Of a DNA stretch of 64,000 nt, positions 37,720 to 50,189 are shown piece by piece. The notes beneath the pieces are model-generated. The model was not told where the DNA came from. It did no database searches and saw only the letters and a program-made list of their open reading frames with translations. The stretch is from Chlorokybus atmophyticus. Its lineage: Eukaryota; Streptophyta; Chlorokybophyceae; Chlorokybales; Chlorokybaceae. The stretch spans positions 1,674,707 to 1,738,706 of the forward strand of contig RHPI01002090.1 in assembly GCA_009103225.1 (NCBI GenBank), in the 5' to 3' direction. The translations under genes were made by a program, and so were the position numbers. Position 1 is the stretch's first letter, and each line of letters starts with the position of its first letter.

Positions 37720-40383
37720 TCACACGTCCCTGCGGGCTTTTTCAGATGGCCAGAGGTCTACAATGACATTGCGCAGCCTCTGCTCAGCGCTCTCGGATTG
37801 ATGCAGCACGCCAAGGGCTTCGCAGTGTGCTGCAGCCTCAACTCTTCCATCCCGCGTAAGCTCCTCGTGACAACACCTCGCCACACTCTGTACGCCATGA
37901 TGGCTGCCACTGCGCGCGTAACCCCGGAACCACGGCTTGCTTGCCTCCTCTGCCTTGTTGGCCCACCTGCATGCCAGCCATGTCAAGGCGCCAACAAGTA
38001 CACATGCAGCTGCTTAACTAACAGGTTAGCGGCTGTTTGAAAGCTGCAGCCGTTACGCTTGAGTAGTGCGCGAATGTTTTCAGCTAAAGCTATCTACTAG
38101 CATGCGCAAGTTCTTCTTCATTATTGTATGTGACTCACTGTCTCTCAATCAGCTTTGCTATGAATCATACGCTCATGAACAGATGCAGTGCGCACCTTCT
38201 GTACTGTAGAGCAAGCTGATCTGCGGCAACTGGCTTGGCCCAATCGTCGGCCCCCTGCGCCACTCTCAACTGCTGCGCGCTCAGCATTACTCGATCCTGC
38301 ACAGACCCAATATGCTCTCACTGTCAATGGGTCAATAACAATCAAATCACCAATGTAGCATGTGCGAGAGACCTGGAAGCTGTGTTGCTGTAATGCGCGA
38401 GTTCGAAAGGCTCTACCCAACTTGTATGCTAACCATCGACATGTGCATGCAGACACGACTCCTCACTTGGCGACTGTTGAAGCTACTTACCTGATTCAGG
38501 ACAAGTTCGTTGCTGCTCCAGATTAAAAAATCAGGCACCCACGTGAAGAAGTTGCGAAGACTTCGCAGGAGGAGACGGGTCTTGTTCGGGCCCAAGGGTA
38601 TCGCATAATGCATCTGTACATGTTGGAAGCAATGCGGTCACCATCTCAATTCACACTCAACTATGTGACCTTGCTGATGCACAGTTGCACACTATGCCTA
38701 CGACACAACCTGCAACAAGTGCGATGCACAGCAACGCAAACCTGATGAAACTTCCAACCCATGGGAAGGGCAACTTCCAGCCTGACCGTGATGGGGGGCT
38801 CAAAGACAAGGCGATAATTTGTTGGCTTAACGGTCGCATTGGTATTAACAGTGCCCACCTAAGCTCAACAGAAGGTAAACATGCTGCAGTCATTCAAGTA
38901 CAGTGCACCTATGCGGCTCAGATCTCTCACCAAAGTGCCAGGCCGCAACATTGGGTTGTGCTGCCAGCTTGTGACTTTTACTGCACTTGCTTGCGGCACG
39001 CGGTCTGTGATCGGCGCAATGTACCTGCCCTGTATAAACAAACACGCCCACCCGCACAGCACAGCCTATAAGTCCATTGCTGCCTTGGCCTGCTAAGGAC
39101 ACACATGTGCACACACGCCAAACGAGTCAGCTGCTGCAAGCCTTGACTACTTATACCTGTGTTCCCTCATGCGTGAACTGCAAATGCGCCGTGTCCAACA
39201 GATTCTCGATGACGTTCCAGTAAGGCGCCGCATAGTCTGCTACTTGATCATAACATGACCATTCTCTGGAGCGGAGCTCAGGTACAGCATCCGGAAAACC
39301 AAACTCGTGTTCATGTGTCTGCAGAGAAGCCGAGTAAGACTTTGTCACCTGCTCATCTTCACATCACCGCCATGCTTGCACGTGCATGACAGTGTGTTGG
39401 TTACCAACCTGCGCATGCGACGAAGACGGTTTGCTAATGTTCACCCACACCATGTCTTCACGCTCGACAGCTGCATAAGATACTACACTTGTCCCGGAAG
39501 GCGGTCTCCCGTCTGGCATGGAAGGTGCAGACACACAACTGCGGCCACATATTGTTGTTTGTGAGTATTGTGATGCGTTGATGCGCATGCCACTCATCGC
39601 GATCTGGAACACCACAACAGTACACACCTTCCATGGTCGGAGAATGCCCAGCCGTGGTAGCGGCACGTGATGTTGCCTTTGTGGCAGAACCCAACCGATA
39701 GCGGTGTTGCCCGGTGCGCGCACTTGTCTTGCAAACAAACCACCTGTCACACGGTCCTAACTCAATAACCTGCAATCTCCGCATAAGGGCATGCATGCGG
39801 ACACCATGATGACAAGTAGTAAGCTGGTTCATACTCGCATGCACGCACTATAGCATGGCAGTATAAAAACGACCTACACACAATGTGTACCTGCCCTTGG
39901 GCATTGCGAAAGAGGACAAGGGGTTCACCAAACAGAGTGATCGGTACAGGGTGATCAGCTGGAACGCCTTTTGAGTAGGCCAGCGGGTACCAATAGGCAA
40001 GCAGCTGGTCCAATCTTACGTCTAAACAACAAAGCATACGTGTAAAGACGCAGTCAGTACAACCAGCAGCAAACACGTAACAGATTTGTGCCCTGACTGT
40101 AAAAAACAGGCTGCACGTGATAACTACTGTTACATGTCTTACGACCAACGAGGTCAAGACGGCCTGCACTGCTCAGCTAACTAGTGTTGCTTGTACCTGC
40201 CGCATGCACAAGATCATCTATCTTGGCCGAAGACGTCCTTCCTGGCGTTGGCGGCGAGTCCTCAAAAGCAAAAATAGAACCAGAAGCAGACGCCTCGCAC
40301 CTAGCTGCGCTCGCCGTCCCACGCCTCAGCCGCCGTGTGGTTCGTCGAGGGCGCAGCTCTTCCCAACTGCAGCAAACAAACAT
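37720..40383 (-). CDS. Rieske-type non-haem iron oxygenase, plastid PAO/VanA-like (9 exons)
   Basis: Exons 40383-40197, 40021-39891, 39743-39628, 39538-39409, 39318-39157, 38858-38742, 38613-38491, 38296-38196 and 37966-37720 join in phase and give about 437 residues. The Rieske [2Fe-2S] site is C114-x-H116 and C133-x2-H136 (KCAHRATPL ... CRYHGWAF). The mononuclear iron site is N227-x2-D230-x2-H233-x4-H238 in ENLLDTAHLQFTHEG. The opening LAYWYPLAYSKG is like cyanobacterial and plastid PAO-group oxygenases. The CxxC tail of pheophorbide a oxygenase is absent, so the substrate is open; ring-hydroxylating or demethylating roles are possible. The N-terminus is basic and transit-peptide-like. The start is uncertain: CTGCAG within codons 4-6 could be an acceptor for a 5' exon inside the open minus-strand frame 40955-40494, with matching phase. 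Confidence 0.85.
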
Positions 40384-43300
40384 TCCGACTTACAACCGTG
40401 ACGGTAAGCAAGGCGTTGCCACACCTGTTTGCCGAGAAGCTAACACAGTCTGCAATTGCACAGCTAAAACACTGTTTTAGACGACAAGCTTTGTTAGATC
40501 ATGACGGCAACACAAGGCTGCATACATATCGATGCTACGTGCAGGCTGTACCTTGTCTTCCAGGACGGGTCGGTGGAGAGAGGGGAGGATGGCGACGAGG
40601 TGGAGGGAGCACAGGAGGCGGTCGTGGAGTGGTAAGCCGATGAGGAGCGGGTTGAGGCGGACGCAGGGGAACGGTGCTGATGCTGCTTGCTGCGGGTGCA
40701 CTGCAACCGGTGAGCAGAAGCAGCAGCAGCAGCAGGCACTGCTGCGGCGGCGACTGCCGTCGTCATCGACGTCACCGTCATGACCCGCAACGAGGTGGCT
40801 ATGCCAACAAAGGCAACAGTGGATACAGCAGCAGCGGTGGCAACAACTACTACTACTACGCTGTAACTGACGACTGCTTCACCACCCAAGCAGCCGACCG
40901 GCTTCCACCTCGCCGCCGCCACCCTCCAAAGTGAGGTGTCTAAGCTGGACTCCAAGGCCGCCTAGCACAGGACCCCCCAACCGTTGTACGAGAGTCCGTC
41001 GTCCGGAAAAGCACTCCTGTTTCGCGATTGCCCGGCTCACCACCGCTGACATGCTTCACTCAGTGAGCTATCACGCGGTTGTCGTCACCAAGAGGAGCCT
41101 TGGTTTTGTTGGGGTTTGTTGATGATTGTCGCGACCGTACCAACGTGGTTCAATTGTTGATTAGGTGTGGGGGTGCCAAGTCAGCATCAGTGAGGCAGTA
41201 GGTCGCTTTTTCTGACTGTTTCCCCGTTCGAGGGATCGCAACGAAGATTTGTGCCCGTCGTCGCTTTCAATCCGCCCCCCTCTATGTACAGCCACCATGT
41301 CGCCCCTATCCAGGAAACTTAGGGACCCTTTGTGAGTCATAACATAGCGTAACCGTAACATGATAAGGGCTCATTAGCCCGGTATGCATGAGCCCTTCAT
41401 AAGACCATGCAAATTGCATGAGATACCGTAGTGCTCCGAAATCTTCGTAAAAGGCTCCAACAAAGAATTTGATCAACATTTAATTAAACCCCGCCAGCAT
41501 ATGCACTTTAATTAATGTTCACTGCAATTTGTTGAGCTGTAGTACAGTTGGTATAACTTCCGTAAAGTACTCGCGCGGATGTTTTTTGTTTACGCAGATT
41601 TTGTAGCACATGGTAATACATGGTAATGCTTTTAAACATAATGCAACTCTGTGCTTCAATGCGGTATTGGGAGTGGAGTAATCAACGTCGCACGTTCAAG
41701 TTGATATTTTTGCTTCATGTGAGTGACATTTGTGATAGCGCCACGGTAGTGGATCAAGGTAAAAAAAATGCAAACGAGTGGTGCGGCTGTTTGGTCGGGC
41801 CGGCAGGCCGACAGGCCGGCCGGCCCGACACATCACACACGTATCCCCACACGACAAAGGGCCATCACACGTAGGCACCCGCGACTGGCGGGCTGCCGTC
41901 CCGCCTGCCGCTCATTGGCTGGGCGGCGACTACCAATCTCAAGCCGTTGGATCCACATTATTACATCTCGGCCGTCCAGAGCACATCCCAACATCACAAT
42001 ATTGCTCATATTTGCTTATAAAACACAATACGAGCACAAACGGTATGCACATGGACACTTATGGCGGTAAATTATGCATACCGTATTCACCCGTGCACAG
42101 TGCCCCCCTTCCAACACAATGCCCCCCTAAAATTTATGGGGGTAATTGTATTCGAGGGGGCACTCTATTCGAAAGAGGGCATTGTACTTGATCGAGATCA
42201 CGCTGATTATGGTAATGGACGATATCTAACGTAACCTAATAGTCAAAAATGGTGCAATATGGCTAGCAACCTGCAGTTAAGTGTTACAAAACTCAATGTT
42301 CACGCCACGATACGTGCTAAGATATTCAGTAAGTAATGCCCAGGTTACAACCATCGGAATAATGCTAACCTGAATTACCTTAACATTAAGATTTAGTTAA
42401 ATTAAAAATCGCATCGGTAAGTCACCATCTGGTCACGCATGGATTTGATCAAATGGGATTGCAACAGTGACAACAGCCGTTGATGAAAAAGGCAGCGAAT
42501 TGGCCAATCGTTGCACAGATGTACAAAAGATGCTGAAAACTATCTTGGCGGCAACTGCTTACCAACTGTGACCCAACATCGCCAGCGATTCGGTGCGATT
42601 GCAGCATAGTTAGTGATTAAAATGGCCGCGTTTTTTGCGGTACGAGGTCGGGGCGGGCCCTATACCCCAAAGACATGCCGCCACTACACACCCTCTTTCT
42701 AACTGATCCACTCTACCCTTTGACGCTAATTGATTACACGATGTAGTTACTGCGTCATTAAATATAGTCAACAGCCGAAATATGATATGAAGCATATGTG
42801 CAAAATTGTGGATGTCATGATAAATGGAATTCGTTTACCATGTCGTGCAAGGGAGGCTCAACTGCAAGGTGTGTCTCGCAGTAAAGGTGAGCTGCTTCAA
42901 GCGTTCAAGTGTGGGGGTAGGTACAACTGTGCAGATGCAGGGCAGCATGCAGAGCTCACAGCAGAGTGAAAGTAGCTGTGGGGTCTAGATGCGAGGGTGG
43001 TGGTGGAGCCGCAGAGTATGCAGAGGAAGTTGCGAGGAAAAACCATTGGTGGTCCCCTGTATTGCCTCCTAGTAGTCACTCGCAAACTCATTAGCAGGGA
43101 TGCTTGGGGAAATTGACACTACAATCTCACTTGTGCGTTTTAAACAAATTACAAGTTGTGTAATTCCTTCTGAAGCCAAGTAAAACGAGATTACAAACTG
43201 CAAGCACCGGATCCGCAGCATGACACTATGCAAAGCAACTACTTAGTCCACACCCAACAGGGTTCCGTCTGCTTGACAGTACAAGATAAAAAAAGCAGAC

Positions 43301-43800
43301 CAATATAAGTTCTGGCTAAGTACGAAAATTAGGCATAGCTGGACTTGAGTCCCAAGTCTTAGGACTACGGTCGACCCTAGTCCAACTCTACCCATTATTT
43401 GTTTAATGGCAAAGTTTAAATATGTAACTAGACCAAAGCCAAATACGCTAGAGTACTTAGCAGCTGCAAAAGACCAGGTGCTGAATAGGCAAAAGACGAC
43501 ATGAACATCAGGTGTACCTAGTCCCACATTCAGATGTGACATGTTCGATAGATAAAAGCTAGATTTGGTAGAGTACCTACACTATCATGTCTGACACACA
43601 TATAGGTAGTAAATTATTCGAACTAGCTGTTGGATGGGTCTATAACAGAGCTACATATGTCGATAACTAGTCCGAAATGAGACACACTAGGATAGCACCA
43701 AGTAATGGCGCCAGCCATGCCACCCTTCTTGACCATTGCAACAACAAGCAAGCACTATTGGTAAGCAACAGCAACAACAACACTTGTAAGAACGCTGACC
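40384..43800. other. Long intergenic region, first part
   Basis: The left ~570 bases may hold a 5' exon of the Rieske gene on the minus strand (open frame 40955-40494, low complexity, Ala/Ser-rich). Hairpins occur at 41368-41396 (AAGGGCTCAT / ATGAGCCCTT) and 41794-41829. Paired CCCCCC and GGGGG blocks at about 42105-42180 suggest a weak inverted repeat. No convincing gene. Confidence 0.35.
41794..41829. repeat. GC-rich inverted repeat (11-bp stem)
   Basis: GTCGGGCCGGC at 41794-41804 pairs with GCCGGCCCGAC at 41819-41829, with a loop of 14 bases. It sits in a locally GC-rich island inside AT-rich DNA. Confidence 0.8.
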
Positions 43801-44219
43801 TGGGGAGGAGGGATTTGATAACGCACACACACGCATGAACAAATGCATGCACACACGTGCAAAACAAATAGGGAAGGGAGAAAATACGGTAAATGACTTA
43901 ATGAGAGGGGTGCTAAGCAGACAGGTGCTTATACATAGGGGGGAATATAGGGGGGGCGGTGATAATCTGTGTAGAGGGAGAGAGAGTGAGAGAGAGTCAG
44001 TTAATCGATCGCAAAGAACACACACAACTTGCAATTGTATAAGACGCACACAAGGCACACAGAGAGAGAAAGGGAGAGGTTGTGTGAGAGAGGGGCTGCG
44101 TGAGAGAGAGGGGCTGCATGGACTGCAGCTACTGCAGTGCTCAGCGAAGAGGGACACGGAAAACACATTACGTGACCTAATGAGAAGGTGGTTAGGCGGA
44201 AGGGTGCCTTTGAACACAT

Positions 44220-44220
<1 letters not shown>

Positions 44221-44310
<90 letters not shown>

Positions 44311-44311
44311 N
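44221..44311. repeat. GA dinucleotide repeat ending in an N
   Basis: About 45 GA units are followed by a single N at 44311. Long Ser/Leu or Arg/Glu open frames here are translations of the repeat. GA-rich DNA with imperfect duplicated blocks (for example ~43870-43935 and ~44155-44220) precedes it. Confidence 0.95.
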
Positions 44312-44389
44312 GACTTCAAGTCAATGGCGGGGGACTACAGCTGCCAGAGGCCTCTGGCAGCTGTAGTCCCCCGCCATTGACTTGAAGTC
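44312..44389. repeat. 78-bp perfect palindrome next to the GA repeat
   Basis: Bases 44312-44350 are the exact reverse complement of 44351-44389, with no loop. The palindrome starts at the base after the N. It may be real hairpin DNA or an assembly fold-back. Confidence 0.95.
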
Positions 44390-45589
44390 AACACAGGCGA
44401 CTCGTTGGATGCCTTGCGTGAAAGCCCGTCTCATGGTCGGACCATGCAAACACACAGTTACGCATGCACGCGCGCACCTACAAGGGTCACCAATCGTTGA
44501 AAGAGGGACATCTCACTCTAAAAGAGGGTCCTTGATTCCACTCAATCACTCTTACTCACTCTAGAGGAGGGTTGAAAGAGGAGAAGGGTTGATTACATGC
44601 TGTCCCAACAGCTGCGGACGCCTCGGAGCTGTGCGTAGAGCAACATGGACGTTTGTAAACTTCAAGCATACCAATGCATAGAAGATATCACAAAGTAGGA
44701 AGCTAAAGGCGAGCAGCTTTTTACCGGCGAAAAAAGGCTTTGCAGGCAGACTGTGGTGCGTGCGCGTAAGCGCAAAACGGGTGGGAAGAGGAAGTAAGGG
44801 TAGTTGTCATGGTCAACTTGCGTTTTTAGCATAGTATACCAAAACACAGAGACCGTCAGCAAAGCACACAAACCACAGCGTTGCACACGGCGCCGAACGC
44901 AAGTAGACTGCTTGCCAATGATGGGCGGCAAGCCGCTCTTACATAAGCTTACAGTAGCGGCGCAGAGGTTGGCTACGCCGCCGCCGCAATCGACGCCGCC
45001 GGCAACATGATGTCCACGGTGACGTTGGGCGAGAGGCTTGGCTTGACAGTGACAACGGCGGCCGCCGTCGTTGACACCGCCGCCACCATCGCTCACGCCC
45101 ACTGGTGGCACGCCGCCACTACCGCCGCCACAAGCTCTAACTGTCAACTGCCGAATATGCTAAGGTGTGGCGGCGGGACGTTTGTGATTACAGGTTAATG
45201 GGTTTTAACGTGCAATTATGTGATACAATTTTGATACGTACATTTGTATATACAATTACGTCATTCGCTCCAAGTGTATCGCACAAGCACACAATTTCAC
45301 ATGGAAAAGTTAGCGCGAACCATTCTTCGTAAATGACACCACACTTGTCGTGAATGATCAGACCATATGTGGCACGCCGTCAGGACCACCCGTGGCCAAT
45401 ATAACCATTACAACCACATGTGGCCAGACGTCATGACGATTCAGACCAAACTGTGTCATGTGTGAATGTATGCCATATATGGCATGATTGTATCTGATAT
45501 ATATGGTGGTGAACTCATCATCATCTGCATGTGGTCAGCATCGCGATTATACATAGTCGCGCATTTTAGTGATAAACAACTTTATCATC
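44390..45589. other. Long intergenic region, second part
   Basis: GC-rich triplet DNA at ~44950-45140 gives open frames on both strands. One short minus frame starting near 45089 (MVAAVSTTAAAVVTVKP) looks transit-peptide-like but stops after ~38 codons. CCATATATGG lies near 45474. No gene can be supported. Confidence 0.3.
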
Positions 45590-45900
45590 GTCGCAAGTTT
45601 TACACGGTGACTGACTAATGACTGAGGGGTGCCTGAGCCTGCCTGCCAATGCCTGAAATGTTACTTTTGAACTGTTGGGTTAGCCGTTGGCTTGAGTGAA
45701 CGGCCGCGGGCCGAAAGTGGTTGTCAGTAGCACTGACCGGCCGAGAGTTGTCAACCGGTTACCCTTTCGTCGATGTGCACAAACGGCCGTTAGCCGGTAG
45801 TCACGGACAGCTGACAGCAATAGCCGGTAGTTTTTTGCCGTTACACTGCTGTTAATATGTGACCCTTACCGTTTAACAAAAGTTAGCAACTCTTGCCGTA
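45590..45900. mobile_element. GTCGCA-type DNA element, copy C (partial, inverted)
   Basis: It starts GTCGCAAGTTTTACACGGTGACTGAC, which matches the reverse complement of the right end of copy A (13406-13431) with one difference, and continues with GGGTGCCTGAGCCTGCCTG like the same region of copies A and B. Similarity fades after a few hundred bases and the other end was not found. Confidence 0.65.
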
Positions 45901-46131
45901 AGCCAACATTAACATGCCATGCAGCTTGTACAAACCTTGAACCAATTGTTTGGTCTTGCAATTATAAGCCCATAAGATATACAATGTATCGGCAGTGGTG
46001 AGAGTATGTCCACTTGCAATCGAGCAGCCGACTTGCGCATGATATTACCTACAACATTGAGTCTAGCTGTCGCACTCATGCGCAGCTTGTCAACCCGTGG
46101 TGCCTCAGAACTCCTCCTCAACCCCCTCCTC

Positions 46132-46966
46132 CTATTCCTCCTCCGACAAGTCTTCTGCTTCAACATCGGAGTCATCTTCTGCCTCGCGCGCTGACAATAC
46201 AGCGGCTACTTCGTCCTTCAGCTTGAATGTCAGCACCTCGCCGTGCACGCGCATGCGCTTGATGGTCGCTTTGAGACTAACCACCTGCATTTGGTAATAC
46301 CCTAAGAGTGGCGTGCTGCCAGAGGACTAGCCCATCAGCATACACATGCTTACCTCATCTTCCGCTTCGTTGCACTCCCCCAGGCAGACAGTTAGCCTGC
46401 CGCGTTGCTCTTGGTTCACTCTGACCAACATGGCAATCTGCAAGCATACTGCTTAATTGCCGCTGAAAACATTAAACTGGATCATAAATTACCCGTTCGT
46501 AGTACTCCGCAGCTTCTCTTTTGCGACTTGTGAGCTCCCGCAAGTAGAAATAGGCTGTGCATTTGCGAGATTGGTCATGCTGTTCATGTGCATGACACTG
46601 GAGGCTGTGCATGAGGATGTGCATGTGGTATTGACAGTGTATGTCATGTGCAAGATACTTGAGGCTGTGCATGTGCAAGATAAAAGAACCCTAGCATGTG
46701 GCATTGATAGGGCATCGTAGCCCACCTTGGTTATGCCAGTCTTGTTTGGTCCCTTCAATTATGTTGCCGTGGTCGCAGCTGCTGGTGGGTCGGATGTTCT
46801 TAAAGGCAGTATTGTGGTGTGCCTTTGCCCACTTGGAGGAGGAGCCCTGTAAGATATCGCCCGAGTCACTGTTGTCATTGGCTGTGCCCTTGGTAGGCAT
46901 GGTGGGGTTTGACACCAAGGACACCCCACCGGCACCTTGCCCGCCCTGTGCGAACATGGGCTTCAT
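46132..46966 (-). CDS. Unidentified helical protein with acidic tail (4 exons)
   Basis: Exons 46966-46726, 46554-46493, 46437-46354 and 46284-46132 join in phase and give 179 residues. The N-terminal ~65 residues are Gly/Ser-rich and probably disordered. The middle is charged and helical (YFYLRELTSRKREAAEYYER, then IAMLVRVNQEQRGRL) and suits a coiled coil. The end is strongly acidic (DDSDVEAEDLSEEE). There is no membrane segment or signal peptide. I do not recognise the family. The start is the first ATG after an in-frame stop. All three splice junctions have ordinary sites and agreeing phases, which supports a real gene. Confidence 0.6.
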
Positions 46967-49442
46967 CCCGGACCTCGACCACAAGGCCCGTTACGCCCCT
47001 GGCAGCGCCGCCAACGATCCACCAAACGCCACATACCCCCGGCATCACAGCCATGTAAGGGCATAGCTTGGAGGAGCCATCAATGTAATGGTCATCAATG
47101 TAAGTGACCATCATAACTCGTTATGAAATTCAGTCATTACGACCTTGTGGTGGTAGTGAAGAAGCCACAACCACATCATACTTTCACACCATGCATGGTC
47201 GTGATGTAGCCTTGCAAGTTGCCAACATCCTCATTGTACTCAGCTAATATGTGTTTCATGATGGCAAACCGCACAACTACTTTACAACTTGCGGTTGAAC
47301 TTGCGGTTTGCCAACACCCCTTTCATAATGAGAAACATGCATGCTACCGGCAACTCGCAGGATGGAGTTTGACATGCTTACCATAGGTTTATACATGAAG
47401 GTAAGGGTCTGCAGCCGCTACAACTTGAAATAAGACATGCCTTCCCAATGTTCAATGTGAACTACCAGGCTGTTTAACCTACATGCGCAAAAGGTTATTC
47501 TAAAACATTTGCAATATGGTGTTACGTGCGCATTGCTTTAAGGTTGTTATGTCTTATACAATAAGAAAACACAAAATGTAAACATGTAACCGCTAGCACA
47601 TACGCATGCTCAGGTTTGCAAGGCTACATGTGGTACGGGGTTGTGTATGTGATATTAATTCTAATAAGGGACACGAGTACCAACATTGGTCTCAGCAAAG
47701 CTAGTCATGAGACACTTGACGAAAGAATCATTGACGCGTTGAGATGTTAACCATTACATTGATAAATTGAAGTTGGCCTCATTTATAAAAGTGACAATTG
47801 CAATTACCAACTATGTGTATATAGATAACTATGTGTTGTGCAGCTGATGGCATTATGTGCATGTGTGTAGCGTTGTGTGCACATTTAGTTGCTCGTTTCC
47901 CACGCGCTGTGGCTTGGCTTCAACATGCGTCATCACTACCACAAGTTAAGTGTTGTTACTTTTACCTCTTTTTTCTTTATGAAAGGTATTCACTTGTATT
48001 GTTTTAACATGATTTGATATTGTTCGTGTGCGCATGTGCATGAGCGTGAGCGACGAGCGTCCGTGTGTGCGTCCGTGTGTATCGCATGCTGCAGGTGTGT
48101 GTCATGCCTCGCAGATGATGGATTTGCCTAAAGTGCAAATGCATAGCATAGCAACCTCTTAACATATAGCTTATTATTAGCGTATAGCGTGGACATCGCT
48201 AGAAAGCTAGCAGTAGTGCGATTTTTGTAACTCATTTATGTTTGTTGTAAACTTGGCTTTAATATTTGATGTCATTGCTATTTTGTATACGATGGTTTTA
48301 CGGATTGCCACCTGCATGTTACCACTGCTTTAAGTGTTGCATGAGCAATTTGCAAGTAAACACCATATATGGTGTTGCTGTATATACTTGCATATGCCAG
48401 TCGTGAACACCATGCCGCATGTAATAATGTATGTTTCCGACCACACATGTTATGTCTACACCAGTATGGTTCGCAAACCATGGATAAGATGATAACGTAA
48501 CACCATATATGGCCTAACCGGTGCACGATACTAATCGTGCATAATTACAACGTGTATGGTATAAGTACTATATTATACTGGTGTTAATGTTCATAACGTA
48601 TATGATCTGAATTATTTGTTATAACACGATCGGTATGGTTTGCGAACTATAAACAAGTCAACAACAATTACCATATATGGTCTTGTGTCGCAAGGTGTGA
48701 CGTATGATCATGAGTGTGTGTTGAATCATGCACTGGTGGTGACCACGGTTGTGACCACTTATGGCTCACGCTGACTTTCCTATGTGTTTGGGCTATGTGA
48801 TAAGACTATCCACACTAGACATCCTACCATCATGGTATCGCACGCGGGGTCATATACTTATTTAGCTGCAAACCAGAGCCGCGATGGACAAACCAACTTA
48901 AAAATTCAAACGGCATTGATATTACCAGGGTTTTCAACAGACCGTACTAGATTCGAGAATGTACGACAATTCATTTGTTACATGTGTTTAAAATAACAGA
49001 CCATGAGTTTGGATGTGGTCTACATTCATCCAATCTCGATAGATACTTATAGGGTAGCTAGCAGAGCATGGTAGATTTAAACAGGGGTAGATGCATGCTA
49101 GGTGCTGCTTAGAATTTTTGTTTGGCGTAGTGTGAAAGTAAATGCTAGTTTAGTATGCATGCAATGAAGTTTTCATTGCATGCTGGGGCAGGCAAGATCA
49201 CTGTAAGGAGGTGCGATGGAGGTAGCCGGTACGTCTAGCTTTGGATGATGTAGTTCGCAGGCAACGAACACAGTAGATACACCCGTATAAGCAAGCACAG
49301 GCGCACGCGCACAAGATCGACCATTAAAGTGGGCAGATGAACAGTACAAGTATACAACTCAAGGGTTTGGGTAGCCAACACATACAAGGCTATATCTCAC
49401 TTAGTGGTTGCGTGCATGCACAAGCCTTGTGTACTGTAACAT
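46967..49442. other. AT-rich intergenic region with CCATATATGG motifs
   Basis: No gene seen. CCATATATGG occurs near 48363, 48503 and 48671, within imperfect repeats that also contain ATGGTTTGCGAAC or its reverse. A 12-bp stem with a 3-base loop (GCATGCAATGAA / TTCATTGCATGC) is at 49157-49183. Confidence 0.4.
49157..49183. repeat. 12-bp perfect hairpin
   Basis: GCATGCAATGAA at 49157-49168 and TTCATTGCATGC at 49172-49183 are separated by three bases. Confidence 0.9.
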
Positions 49443-49754
49443 CGGCGCCTGAACCATTATGCTACGGCAGCAAAAGTTGCTACCATAGGAGGAGCCACAT
49501 GCCATGTAACCATGTCCCATACCATGGTATGACATTCCTCTCTACTTATCACCCAAAGGCTAGGGTCATCCCCCACGTCATCTATCGGGCTTGCCGCGAC
49601 CAGCCCGCGGCCGCGCAAGTCGCGTGCCGCAGCTGACCCTCAACCCCGTCCCCATTGGACCGGACCCTCGTCACTGCGCGCCGACTGCCGACACACGTCA
49701 GATTGCAACCGCTCCGACGGTTGTAGGTCATAAGTACCACCGCTTCAAGGGTGC

Positions 49755-50082
49755 TGTAAGGAGGGGTGCTACCGCCCCCTGTAATCCCCTACCCCAACAC
49801 CGCCACCAGCCAGGCCGTTATTACCGCCGCCGCCAGGGGCAACTGCCAAAGCGGAAGATCCCTAGGCTATGGCGGTCGCTGCGTTAGCAGTGCTGCCATA
49901 CAGTTGATACTGACACGAGACTCATGTCGATATCAGTGTTACAGATAATTAACACTACATTAGGGCCTTAACATTAGATTAACGGCCCTAATACGGCTTG
50001 ATTGGCTGTATATACCCGTTGGGACCCTTATTTATTCCTAAATAAGGGCGGGGAACCTCTATAAAGGTAGCACTCCGTCACA
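49755..50082 (-). repeat. 3' LTR of element 1
   Basis: On the minus strand it starts TGTGACGGAGTGC and ends CTTACA. The polypurine tract CTAAGTGGGGGAA lies just before it (50095-50083, minus). It is homologous to the LTRs at 11386, 56127 and 61846. Confidence 0.9.
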
Positions 50083-50189
50083 TTCCCCCACTTAGATTTC
50101 AATGTCCTCATTGAAAGATTAGCAAAGCCCCACCATGAGCATTAAAAAGCAAAGCAGTGACAGAACCAGGGCCAAAGCAGTAAAGGTGT

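Noticed and set aside
43687-44319. Long minus-strand open frame rich in Ser and Leu, and its plus-strand Arg/Glu counterpart
   Set aside because: Both are translations of the GA repeat, and there are no splice or family signals.
44662-45147. Minus-strand gene in GC-rich DNA
   Set aside because: The sequence is triplet-rich and open in several frames with no family match. The best-looking start stops after ~38 codons.
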